Positions 27,243 to 36,373 of a DNA stretch of 64,000 nt are shown piece by piece (the stretch's first letter is position 1; each line of letters begins with the position of its first letter). The translations under genes and the position numbers were made by a program. This stretch comes from Mangrovibacterium marinum. Its GTDB lineage: Bacteria > Bacteroidota > Bacteroidia > Bacteroidales > Prolixibacteraceae. Location of the stretch: NCBI RefSeq assembly GCF_003046625.1, contig NZ_QAAD01000001.1, positions 62,001 to 126,000 of the forward strand, given 5' to 3'. The notes below the pieces were generated by a model. That model saw only the letters and a program-made list of their open reading frames with translations. It did not search any database and was not told the DNA's origin.

Positions 27243-30200
27243 TTAGAATGAAACCTCCAAGCCTAAGGTAAACTGACGCGATGCCGGATACTGGGCCTTA
27301 TAAACATTCGATGTCGATTCGGGGTCAAGACCGCTGAACTTGGTTAAAGTCCACAGGTTTTGGCCCTGCGCGTATACCCTGGCTGCACTGAAGAATTTGG
27401 TTTTAGCCAGATATTTCTCGGGCAGCGAATAGCTCAGGCTTACATTTTTCAGGCGCAGAAATGAAGCGTCCTCCAAAAAGCGCGAATCCATTTGTGGGGC
27501 TACACCATGACGCGGAATATCGGTCAGATCACCGGGATTCTTCCAGCGGTCGTACAACAGCCGCTCCGATTGGTTGTAGGCGGCATACAGGCCGTTGCTT
27601 TCTTCGAAAAAACGGTCGTTGTTAAACATCCAGCGATCCCACACCCAGCTGAACTGACCGCTCAGTGTCAAGCCTTTCCACGACAGTGCCGTGCCAAAAC
27701 CACCTTGCCAGGGAGCCGTAAAGCTTTTACCGATCATCACTTTGTCCGACTCGCTATATTCATTCGTGATTTCACCATCCTTGGTGTACCACAGGGCATC
27801 GCCATTGACCGGATTCACCCCGGCGTAACGGTTAATGTAGAATTCGTTGGCCGAGTGACCAACGACAAACTTGGTTCCGGTGCTCGAAATTTCGTACTCG
27901 TCCAGTCCGTTGTACAACTCGGTAATTTCGTTGTGGTTATAGGAAATGTTGGCATTCACATTCCAGTTGAAGTCTTTTGTGCGCAAAACAGCTGCATTAA
28001 CGGCTACTTCCACCCCACGGTTAACCATGGCGCCAACATTATCCCAACGATAACCAAAACCACCGTCAGCCATCGACACCGGAACTTCCATCAACATATT
28101 GGTTGTTCGCTTATTGTAGAGTTCAACATCCAAATTAATGCGGTTCAGGAATCCCAGATGCAGCGCCAGGTTACTAACCCACAACTGCTCCCAGCCCAAC
28201 GACTCGTTACCACGTTGCAAAGGCGCAATACCGCTTTCTCCGCCATAGTTAAGGCCTCCGCCAACCAGGGCCAGGTGATCGTAATTCGGAATAGCCGAGT
28301 TGCCGGAAGTACCGGTGCTTAACGACAGCTGGGCATTGCTCAGCCATTTATTGTTGGCCATAAAGTTTTCCTGCATCATGTTCCACATCAAGCCTACCGA
28401 CCAAAATGTTGCCCAACGGCCGGCTTTTCCAAAGCGCGATGAAGCATCGCTACGAACCGACAGGTCCACAAAGTAGCGCGAGTCGTAGTTGTACTCGCCG
28501 CGGCCAAAGAACGACATATAGCTGTACTCGCTGGTTGAATCGCCCCAGGATGAAGCTCGCGTTCCGGACGACACGTTGGTTAATTGATCGTTGGTTTGTC
28601 CGCGACTAACCACCTGAAATGCTTCAGAGTGATAGTCGACCCCTTCCTGGCCAACCATAAAATTGAAGGCGTGGATATCATCGGCCTTAAAACGATAGTT
28701 CACCGTGTTGGTGATGGTCAGGTTCAAAATATCCGACGAATTACGTCCGGCACTCCCCGATCCGTTGTTTGGGCTGTAGCTCGGAAACGACTGCATGTAG
28801 CCGGTTGTGTGTGAGAAATCGGCGCCCAACTGCGAGCGGATCACCAATCCCTCTACAGGGCTCAACTCAGCAAAAAAGGTCGAGATCGCTTTGTATTTTT
28901 TATAGGTCAGCGGGTTGTTTTGCATCCACTCCAACGGGTTTTGACCCGTTCCTTTCCAGCTGCCATCACTTTCCGATGCCAAACTGCCATCTTCCTGGTA
29001 CGGATTCCAGTAAGGCAACATAAAACGTGTTGCCGAAATTGGCGTGTATAAGGCATACTGCCCTTCGTCGGCCTGTTCAATTTCCTCGTAAGCCATCATG
29101 GTATTGGTTCCCAACTTCAGCCACTGCTTGGCTTTGGTCTCCATATTTGCGCGAAAGTTGTAACGCGTGAAATTCGATCCCGTAGCGATCCCTTCCTGAT
29201 CGTAGTAGCCTCCCGAGATGAAATAATTGCTCTTCTCGGTTGCTTCGTTCACCGAAAGCTCGTAGTTACGCAGCGGCGCGTTGTTATTAAACACCATATC
29301 CAGCCAGTTGATGTCGATCTGCGACAGGGCATCGTAGTCCTGCCCGGCATCCATACCAATTTCTTTTTCATACTGAATGCGCTCGGCGGTATTCATCAGC
29401 GTCCAGTCGTTTTGCGCCAGGTTCGAGAAACCCAACTGCGCACGAGCCGTCACTTTAGCGCCTCCCGACTCCCTTCCGCGGCGGGTGGTAATCACCACCA
29501 CCCCATTGGCAGCACGGGCCCCGTAAATAGAGGTCGACGAAGCATCCTTCAAAACCGAGATCGATTCAATATCGTTCGGGCTGATGGCATTGAAATCGGC
29601 GCTGCTAATGGGCAGACCATCCAGAATGAACAGGGGAGCTGTTCCCGAACTCAGCGAGTTGGTTCCCCGAATTTGGAACACGGCGGCCTTACTGGGCTCA
29701 CCCGAGTTGGACGTTACCATCAGGCCGGGAGCCTGTCCCTGCAGGGCCTGGTCGAAACTTGCTGCCGGAATGTTCTCCATCTTATCGGCCTTCACGGTCG
29801 ATACCGAACCGGTAATGGTTCCTTTTTTCCGGGTTCCGTAAGCGACAACCACCACTTCATTCAAATCCGAAACCGATGTTTCCAGGCTAACATGAAGCGC
29901 CAGCTGCCCCTCATAGGGAATGTCGCGGGTGATATAGCCCATGCTCGACACTTCAATAACAGCCCCTTTGTCGCGGTCGAACTCGAAGGTGAACTCACCG
30001 TTCACATCCGATATCGTCCCGATTGTTGTGTCTTTCAACCGAATAGCTGCAAAGGGCAGTGGCTCTCCTTTATCGTCGGTCACCACCCCCTGAAGCTTTA
30101 CCTTTTGTTCCTGCTCTTGCTTTTGGGGCCGGGGAGCAGCCTTCTCCTTGGGTTTGTGAGTAATCAGCACATAGTCGTCAACAATGTTGTACTGCAAAGG

Positions 30201-30503
30201 GAGCCCTTCCAGAATAGCATCCAGGGCTTGCTCCAGGCTTGCATCCTGAATGTCGACCGCCACTGTCAGGTTTTTATCAATGTCCTTTTCGTTAAACATG
30301 ATGTAAAAACCTGTTTGTTTTTTTAACTCTTTCAGCACAGTACGTACCGCAACTCCCTTGCTTTTAATCTGCACCGTTTGCAGCAGCGCAGCAGCGCTAA
30401 CGTGCAGGTTTAAAAGAAGGACTAGCATCAAACTAAGCTTTGCGACAAGCAAAAGCTTTCGAATGGAACGGGGATATCCCTTCCACCAGTGTCTTTTTTT
30501 CAT
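27243..30503 (-). CDS. SusC/RagA TonB-dependent transporter with STN domain
   Basis: 1086 aa, outer-membrane transporter. The signal peptide is in the first ~40 residues, then an STN (secretin/TonB N-terminal) domain (~49-112, LTVAVDIQDASLEQALDAIL), a carboxypeptidase-regulatory-like domain (~132-215) and a plug that includes NEVVVVAYGTRKK, GQAPGLMV and SVLKDASSTSIYGARAANGV. The 22-strand barrel ends with a Phe-terminated strand. The STN domain marks transporters that signal to FecR and an ECF sigma factor, both of which lie just upstream. Two hairpins separate it from fecR. Confidence 0.96.
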   Translation of the reverse strand: MKKRHWWKGYPRSIRKLLLVAKLSLMLVLLLNLHVSAAALLQTVQIKSKGVAVRTVLKELKKQTGFYIMFNEKDIDKNLTVAVDIQDASLEQALDAILEGLPLQYNIVDDYVLITHKPKEKAAPRPQKQEQEQKVKLQGVVTDDKGEPLPFAAIRLKDTTIGTISDVNGEFTFEFDRDKGAVIEVSSMGYITRDIPYEGQLALHVSLETSVSDLNEVVVVAYGTRKKGTITGSVSTVKADKMENIPAASFDQALQGQAPGLMVTSNSGEPSKAAVFQIRGTNSLSSGTAPLFILDGLPISSADFNAISPNDIESISVLKDASSTSIYGARAANGVVVITTRRGRESGGAKVTARAQLGFSNLAQNDWTLMNTAERIQYEKEIGMDAGQDYDALSQIDINWLDMVFNNNAPLRNYELSVNEATEKSNYFISGGYYDQEGIATGSNFTRYNFRANMETKAKQWLKLGTNTMMAYEEIEQADEGQYALYTPISATRFMLPYWNPYQEDGSLASESDGSWKGTGQNPLEWMQNNPLTYKKYKAISTFFAELSPVEGLVIRSQLGADFSHTTGYMQSFPSYSPNNGSGSAGRNSSDILNLTITNTVNYRFKADDIHAFNFMVGQEGVDYHSEAFQVVSRGQTNDQLTNVSSGTRASSWGDSTSEYSYMSFFGRGEYNYDSRYFVDLSVRSDASSRFGKAGRWATFWSVGLMWNMMQENFMANNKWLSNAQLSLSTGTSGNSAIPNYDHLALVGGGLNYGGESGIAPLQRGNESLGWEQLWVSNLALHLGFLNRINLDVELYNKRTTNMLMEVPVSMADGGFGYRWDNVGAMVNRGVEVAVNAAVLRTKDFNWNVNANISYNHNEITELYNGLDEYEISSTGTKFVVGHSANEFYINRYAGVNPVNGDALWYTKDGEITNEYSESDKVMIGKSFTAPWQGGFGTALSWKGLTLSGQFSWVWDRWMFNNDRFFEESNGLYAAYNQSERLLYDRWKNPGDLTDIPRHGVAPQMDSRFLEDASFLRLKNVSLSYSLPEKYLAKTKFFSAARVYAQGQNLWTLTKFSGLDPESTSNVYKAQYPASRQFTLGLEVSF

Positions 30504-30527
30504 ACTTTTGTTATTGAGGTTTTTGGT

Positions 30528-30590
30528 TGCATTGCTTCAGGGCAATGCGCCTTTATTAAAACAGCAGGAAATACTGACCCTATTTCCTGC
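30528..30590 (-). terminator. Two hairpins between fecR and susC (terminator and possible attenuator)
   Basis: The first, at 30564-30590, has perfect 10-base arms (GCAGGAAATA with its complement, 7-base loop). On the minus strand it is followed by a short T-run (tgtttt), and on plus also by a T-rich tract. The second, at about 30528-30547 (GCATTGC/GCAATGC), sits 25 bases before the susC ATG. Together they could end the fecR transcript or let susC be set at a different level from fecR. Confidence 0.65.
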
Positions 30591-30592
30591 TT

Positions 30593-31762
30593 TTATTTTT
30601 CTATAATAATCTGGTTGCCTTCTACCCGGAAGTTCACCTTCGTAAGCTGCTCAATCAAGCCAATGGCATAGTTGATGCTCTGATCGCGTTTAAAGGCGCC
30701 GGTAAACCGGATTTCCTTCAAATCGGGCTGGGTAAAAAAGAAATCAACATTGTACCAGCGGGCAAGCTGGTTGCATAAATATTGCAAATCGGCATTTTCA
30801 AATTCAAACACCCCATTAATCCACGAGGTATAAATGCTGGCATCAACTTCCTGCACGGCAATGCCATCAACTCCTTTGCTCACCACCGACTGCTGCCCCG
30901 GACGAAGCAGCACATCATCGGTCAGGTAGCCCACCTGTACACTCCCCTCAACCAAGGTGGTGGCAATGAAGGCCTGGCTGGCATAACCCGAAACATTAAA
31001 CTTGGTGCCCAGCACCCTGACTTTGGTATCATTAACATGCACAACAAACGGTTGGTCGTCGCGGTGGGAAACTTCAAAATAGGCTTCACCAATGAGGAAT
31101 ACTTCGCGTGTTTGAGCGCCAAAACGAACCGGGTAGCGCAACTGGCTGTCGGCATTCAGCCACACTTTGGTGCCATCGGCCAAACTTAAGCTAAACTCGC
31201 CGGCACGTGGCACGCTAATGGTGTTATAGATCAGCTCCCCGCTCTCGGCCGCGCCGGTATAGCTCAGGTTATTTTTTTCATCTTTACGGATTTCGGTACC
31301 ATCGCTTTCGCTAAACGACTGCTCCTGCTGATCGGTCAGATTAACTTCCGAACCATCGCCCAGGATAAGCGTAGCTTTGGGACTACCGATTTCGGCCAGC
31401 TGATCGAAGCCGGTCTGCGGAACCGGATCGTTTTGCTGCTGGTATTGCAACCAAAACAACGAGGCCGCGAGCAGCAGCAATACCGAAGCGGCGTAATAAG
31501 CCCACTGCGGAACCAGGCGACGAACCGGCTTACGGATAGCCTGCTGTACCTTTTGCCAGGCACGATCCTCGTCAACTACCTCGGTAAAAGCAAGTTGCCG
31601 CAGCTCGCAATACTGCTTACGGAAGGCTGAAAAACGCTCCACATTGGCAGGATCCTCTGCCAGCCAGTTTTCCAGTGCCTCAACCTCTTGGGGACTAAAC
31701 TTTCCCCCGCCATGGTACTTAGCCGCCCATTCTATAATTTGTTCTTCCTCGATATGTCTCAC
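30593..31762 (-). CDS. FecR-family anti-sigma factor
   Basis: 389 aa. The cytoplasmic N-terminal part (about 1-85) is of the FecR_N type, then one transmembrane segment (~87-104). The periplasmic FecR domain (TISVPRAGEFSLSLADGTKVWLNADSQ and VYFEVSHRDDQPFVV-like stretches) is followed by the DUF4974 C-terminal domain (LARWYNVDFFFTQPDLKEIRFTGAF). It should hold the ECF sigma at 33372-33929 inactive until SusC signals through its STN domain. The partner sigma gene is 1.6 kb upstream beyond repeats, where it is normally adjacent. Confidence 0.93.
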   Translation of the reverse strand: MRHIEEEQIIEWAAKYHGGGKFSPQEVEALENWLAEDPANVERFSAFRKQYCELRQLAFTEVVDEDRAWQKVQQAIRKPVRRLVPQWAYYAASVLLLLAASLFWLQYQQQNDPVPQTGFDQLAEIGSPKATLILGDGSEVNLTDQQEQSFSESDGTEIRKDEKNNLSYTGAAESGELIYNTISVPRAGEFSLSLADGTKVWLNADSQLRYPVRFGAQTREVFLIGEAYFEVSHRDDQPFVVHVNDTKVRVLGTKFNVSGYASQAFIATTLVEGSVQVGYLTDDVLLRPGQQSVVSKGVDGIAVQEVDASIYTSWINGVFEFENADLQYLCNQLARWYNVDFFFTQPDLKEIRFTGAFKRDQSINYAIGLIEQLTKVNFRVEGNQIIIEK

Positions 31763-32274
31763 AAATCAATAATTCTAAAAATTAACGCTTCAATTACAAT
31801 ACAGATGCAAAAAATTAAAAATGGGTGACACATCTCGTCATTTTTTTCACTTTTAATTACACTTTTCTTTATCAACAGATCATTGGATTTTCAGACTTCA
31901 GACTGTCAGATATTTGTAATACCTTAATTTAGCGTGCTTTGACAAACCAGACAACCAGCCAACAAAACAGGAACAAACCAGACTGTTATCGAAAATTGAC
32001 GAATTATTCTTTCAGATTGATTTCCTGACCCAGTTTTCGGTAAAAGTCGATGAATGCCAAGACGCCGAGTCGCAAAGGTATTCCCTCCGAATCATCTGCT
32101 TTTTTTCTGAAAGCCACTTCGGGTGATGCGGTTTTCAACCGCATCGGGGAAGCTTTAAATAGCGGTTCAGCTTGAGCCTGGAGTCAGGCTTCTTTTATAG
32201 AAAGCTGTATTGATGTGCGTTGCCCCAACCCGAGCTGTTTTTCACTCCTGCTTTTGATTAATTCGGATCTTTTG

Positions 32275-32612
32275 TTCAACCGGACGGGGTTTCATTTTTG
32301 TAGTGACACAAAAACGAAACAAAAAAGTCATGGCTGATTTTTATCTGCAACCGCCATCTGCCGAAAAGCTAAGTTCAACCGGGTGATCTCCGACTCGCGT
32401 CGGAGCTTCCCGGATTCACTAAGCTTTTCGTTTGATTTCGGTCTCAATAAAAATAGGCCAACCGATTCCCAACTTTTTCTCATTGATCAGAAGACCTTCT
32501 TGCTGGTTAATGCTTTTGGGGATGGCAACCCGACAACTTGTGACAACAACGACAACAGCATCGTCAAAAAACCCTACACTTTCATTCCTGTTGGTGATTC
32601 CCGGGAATCATG
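32275..32612 (-). repeat. Composite dispersed repeat, inverted copy D
   Basis: Minus-strand copy of 470-920. It ends, on plus coordinates, with the same 16-bp palindrome TGATTCCCGGGAATCA (about 32594-32609) and begins with the tttgtagtgacacaaaaacg block. The cttcccggattcactaagct segment is shared with copy A as its complement. The later 32630-32750 section repeats ccttgtcctaccggacgg, as if a further partial copy followed. Confidence 0.75.
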
Positions 32613-32759
32613 AATGTTTTTTCGGAAAGTTCCTTTTTCGACGCTTAAGCGAGTGTTCCGTCAATTCTAATGTGTATAAAAGAGGAACCTTGTCCTACCG
32701 GACGGGTTTTCATTTCATCTCAGCAATGGCTTTAGCCATTATATTTGGGTAGCACTAAA

Positions 32760-32850
32760 GATCTGAGGTAGATTGTACCGTCCCGTAGGGACGGAATTTT
32801 GCCCACGGACATGCCAAAGCTACCCAAATGTCATCCCTCCGGGATTGCTT
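32760..32850. repeat. Short hairpin repeat (gtaccgtccc...gggacgg), copy 1
   Basis: Contains ccgtcccgtagggacgg, a perfect inverted repeat, and further on catccctccgggatt. The same pair in the same order is found at about 40042-40115. Looks like a Bacteroidota REP-type unit. Confidence 0.7.
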
Positions 32851-33109
32851 TGAGCTTGCGGTTCGCCTCTCACCACAGATAAAACGGCCAGCCGGCTCCC
32901 AATCCCTCTTCGTAGATAGAGCGTCTTCCCTGCTCGTTGATACTGTTATTGGACGATAACCAGACAACAGGACAACAAGGACAACCGGATATCCGACAAT
33001 CCAGGAGCCAGGAGCCAGTCGCTGCCAGGGACAATTTACCAATTACAATTGGAAAGAGGAGTATTGGTTCGGCTCCCTTATGGCTAGTCGATCTTGAATA
33101 TTGGTTATT

Positions 33110-33320
33110 GGAAATTCAAAGTCAACAATAAGTCGTAGCTCAACGATTCAACAAGCTGGGCTACAGCATCGTGAAAGCCGCGTAGCGGTGTCATCTTTGT
33201 AGCTCGGAGCTCCCTCCTGATCCTACAATGTTGGGAAAAGCGCCCTTATCGTGGAATAATGAGTCATAAGAAGTCATTGGTTGTCAATTATTGTCATTTG
33301 TTTGTCAGTCCAGTAATCCG
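33110..33320 (-). repeat. Inverted copy of the 15179-15945 repeat
   Basis: The reverse complement contains caaccaatgacttcttatga, as in unit 3, and later gagctacaaagatgac followed by ccgctacgcggctttcac, as in units 1 and 2. It thus carries both the unit-3 beginning and the unit-1/2 middle. Confidence 0.75.
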
Positions 33321-33371
33321 AACATCCGAGAATCTGACAACTGACAATCTGCGACTGGATAACCTAAAAGG

Positions 33372-33929
33372 TTAAAGGGAACTCAACAGGATGACGAGAA
33401 TCAGGTCGAAGGAACTTCGCAGCCGTTTGAGGGTTCGTGCAAAGGTTGTTTTAACCGTATTGACCGACACGCCCAGTTCACTGGCCACTTCTTTGTATTT
33501 CATATTTCGGAATACCAGCCGCTCGAACACCGCCCTGGCCTGTGGCGAGAGTTGCTCCAGCTGCTGATAAATCTGCTGCTTTTTTTCTTCCAGCTCCGAC
33601 TGATCGTCCAACACATCGTCAGCCAGTTCAAAGCGGGCATCAATGGCCTCGTGTCGGTAGCGGCTGGAGCTTCGCAAATCGTAAAGCAAGTTGTTACGTA
33701 CCGCTGTAAAAAGATAGCTACGCAGGGAACTTTTCAGCTGGTTGGCTTTCTGATTTTCCCAGAAATTGATAAAAACTTCCTGGACAATATCCTCCACCTT
33801 CTCAAACGAATCGACATAGTTGAGCGCAAACACGCAGAGCGGCGTGTAATACAACTCAAACAATGCCCGAAAACCCTTCTCCTCCCCAGCTTTCAGTTGC
33901 AGCAAAATCTCTGATTCGCGGTCGTTCAT
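33372..33929 (-). CDS. ECF-type RNA polymerase sigma factor
   Basis: 185 aa from the ATG 33927-33929 (MNDRESEILLQLKAGEEKGF). Nineteen in-frame codons upstream lack a family fit. Region 2 holds LFELYYTPLCVFALNYV and EDIVQEVFINFWEN, and region 4 holds LSPQARAVFERLVFRNMKYKEVA followed by the helix-turn-helix GVSVNTVKTTFARTLKRL. Typical of Bacteroidota sigma factors paired with FecR and a SusC. A box reading TATTTTTG on minus lies only 7 bases upstream of the ATG, so it may not be the real promoter. Confidence 0.93.
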   Translation of the reverse strand: MNDRESEILLQLKAGEEKGFRALFELYYTPLCVFALNYVDSFEKVEDIVQEVFINFWENQKANQLKSSLRSYLFTAVRNNLLYDLRSSSRYRHEAIDARFELADDVLDDQSELEEKKQQIYQQLEQLSPQARAVFERLVFRNMKYKEVASELGVSVNTVKTTFARTLKRLRSSFDLILVILLSSL

Positions 33930-34118
33930 CGGGCTCAAAAATAATAAATAGCCCGAAAGAGGCCAAGAAGCCCATCGGGCAAACAAAGCTTATTACAAAA
34001 GGATAATATCAGGCCGGCTTAATGTACTCGGCTCCGCCGAGACGTGCGAAACTATCAGTGAATGCCTTCCGGAACCACATTCATCACGCTGTGTCTTCCA
34101 CCCGCCCATCGCTCTCCC

Positions 34119-36332
34119 CTATTCAATTGCCTTTTCGTCGTGGCTGTTGACAAACAGCACGGCGTTACTTTCGAAGCCTTCAAAAATTTTGCGGCCGTCG
34201 TGTTTCAAGTGGTCGCCGCGAAAGCCGGTAATCACCAGGCCGGCATCTACCGAGCGTTCATTAATCATTTCGCGGATACCGACGCCGGGCTTTTCTTCGA
34301 GGATCTCAATATTTTTCAAGGTGATGGGCAGACGACCTTTGGTAATCAGCTCTTGCAGTTCAACCTTGCTTTTTTCGATGTTCTCGGGTGTTGCCACCTC
34401 AAAAATCTTGATATTGGTTTTCTTCCAGTCGGGATGGGCGCCAATGATAAAGCCGAGCAGAATCATCAGGTTGGCATTGTGCTCGTCGGTTCGTTGCAGC
34501 CAAACGTGGATGTCACTTTTGGTGTCGATTTTACGTTTCCCGGTTCGCAGGATCAGCACATCGAAGCCGCCGGCGTTCACCAGGGCATAATTATCGATGA
34601 TGCGCTCCAGGCTCACCGAGTCCTCCACATCGCTGTCGAAGATCAACATGTTGTTTTCCATCCCGGCAATTCCCGGCAGCTGTATGGCTTGTGCAATGGC
34701 CGAGGTAAACGATGGCGAGATGATGGTATCGACATACACATGACTTTCAATCCGGTCGAACTGACTAATCAGCGACTCCAGGTTTTTGCGGGCTTCCATA
34801 TTGGCGGCTTTCGAAAAATAACCTTCCATAAAATGAATGTAGGTTCCGAAGCCGTATTTATAGGCCAGCCAGTTTTGCAGCCGGAAGGCATGTTTGCGGT
34901 CGAAACTGCGATCGGTAATACAAATCGAGCTGGGGCGCCATTCCTTGAAGGAGCTTCGTTTACGGGCCTTTTGCAGAAAAACCTGCATCGAGCGGTTCAA
35001 CTGAAAGATCGAGTTGGTGAAGATAATCTCCAGGCCTTTGCGATCCTTATGGTAGTAATCGACCACCAGGTAAATGATAGCAATGGCCATGAGAGCCACC
35101 AACGCATACACCGTATCAATTTTAAACATCACATAAAGCGCTGTTATAAAACCGATGAGCGAGAAATACCAGCGCGACCGGAAGGAAGGACGGTAAGAGG
35201 GCGATGAACCAAAATGATTTAAAAACGAGATCAGACAGAGCGAACCATAAGTGACCATAAAAAACATGGAAATGATCCGGGCAACCACATTTACATTTCC
35301 CAAGGCAACAAAAACAAAGGCAATAACGATGGTAATGATGGTCGCCTTTTGAGGTTCCCCCTTTTGATCGTTAGCCCCCAGAAAAAGGTTTATCTTGCGA
35401 CTGGGGAACGAGGCATCGACCGCCAGGGCCTGCAAGGTGCGCGGGGCTACCAGGATGGAGCCAATGGCCGAGGAAATGGTAGAGGCGGCCAAGCCGATGG
35501 GAACCACAATATTCCCGGCAATGGCTATATCGCCCATAATCAGCTGCCGGTTCAGCAAATCGGCCTCCGATGCCGAGGCGGCCAGTTTCCACGACACAAA
35601 GACGTAGACAATCATACCCACCACGGTAGCCACCGTTGTGCCAATTGGAATTGCCTTGGCCGGATTCTTCAGGTCGCCCGACAAGCCTACGCCGGCAGTC
35701 ATTCCGGTAAAAGCCGGGAAGATAATGGCGAAAATAAAGAAGAACTGATCCATATTGCGCAAATCGGCCGAGGCCAGGCTAAAGGTGGCGTTTTCGGCAT
35801 AATCGGTTGTGCCGATGAAAAACATCCCCAGCGAAACGGCCAGGATGCCAACAATCACATAAAGGGTCTTCACGCCCATATTGGCACCCTTGGTCAGGAT
35901 TAAAGCCGCCAGGATGGCCATGGCCGGCAGACTGACCACCTGCCGCGGCAGATCGAGCCCCCAGTTGTATTTGGCAATGTTGAAAAGCTGCTCGAACGAT
36001 TCGGTAAAGGCAATCACATAGAAGGCTACACTAATGGCCTGCGACAAATAAAGGGCGATACCGATGGTTGCCCCTATATTCAGGCCAAACGAGCGGGAAA
36101 TGATAAAGTACTCGCCCCCACCCTCGACCCGCTTGTTGGTGGCCAGCTCGGAGATGGCCAATGCCGTGGGGATAGTGACCAGATGCCCTACTAAAATAAT
36201 CAGAATAACTCCCCAGAAGCCTAGGGTTCCCACACCAAAGCCGAAGCGCAAAAACAGAATTGCCCCCAAGATGGTTGAGATAGCCGTAAAAAATACCGGC
36301 GCCGTTCCAAATGATTTGATCTTGTCGCTCAT
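34119..36332 (-). CDS. SLC12-like (cation-chloride cotransporter-type) APC-family transporter
   Basis: 737 aa. The first ~435 residues form about twelve transmembrane segments opening with GTAPVFFTAISTILGAILFLRFGFGVG, an arrangement like the eukaryotic Na-K-Cl cotransporters. The last ~290 residues are a soluble domain (TDEHNANLMILLGFIIG, SVDAGLVITGFRGDH) that resembles the UspA-like tail of bacterial SLC12 homologues. Transported ion or amino acid cannot be told from sequence. It lies 186 bases upstream of the sigma gene in the same direction but does not look like part of its operon. Confidence 0.83.
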   Translation of the reverse strand: MSDKIKSFGTAPVFFTAISTILGAILFLRFGFGVGTLGFWGVILIILVGHLVTIPTALAISELATNKRVEGGGEYFIISRSFGLNIGATIGIALYLSQAISVAFYVIAFTESFEQLFNIAKYNWGLDLPRQVVSLPAMAILAALILTKGANMGVKTLYVIVGILAVSLGMFFIGTTDYAENATFSLASADLRNMDQFFFIFAIIFPAFTGMTAGVGLSGDLKNPAKAIPIGTTVATVVGMIVYVFVSWKLAASASEADLLNRQLIMGDIAIAGNIVVPIGLAASTISSAIGSILVAPRTLQALAVDASFPSRKINLFLGANDQKGEPQKATIITIVIAFVFVALGNVNVVARIISMFFMVTYGSLCLISFLNHFGSSPSYRPSFRSRWYFSLIGFITALYVMFKIDTVYALVALMAIAIIYLVVDYYHKDRKGLEIIFTNSIFQLNRSMQVFLQKARKRSSFKEWRPSSICITDRSFDRKHAFRLQNWLAYKYGFGTYIHFMEGYFSKAANMEARKNLESLISQFDRIESHVYVDTIISPSFTSAIAQAIQLPGIAGMENNMLIFDSDVEDSVSLERIIDNYALVNAGGFDVLILRTGKRKIDTKSDIHVWLQRTDEHNANLMILLGFIIGAHPDWKKTNIKIFEVATPENIEKSKVELQELITKGRLPITLKNIEILEEKPGVGIREMINERSVDAGLVITGFRGDHLKHDGRKIFEGFESNAVLFVNSHDEKAIE

Positions 36333-36373
36333 AGAAGCCTAAGTTAATGTAATCCGGATAAAGAAACGATAAA

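Larger units (their letters stand above)
31763..33371. other. Repeat island between sigma and anti-sigma genes, no gene seen
   Basis: A 1.6-kb stretch without a credible gene. It contains the inverted composite repeat copy (about 32275-32612), a conserved gattgtaccgtcccgtaggga/ccctccgggatt repeat (about 32760-32850) and an inverted copy of the 15179-15945 repeat (about 33110-33320). An A/T-rich leader sits directly before fecR. The fecR promoter should be within 31763-31950, but I could not pick it out. Confidence 0.72.
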
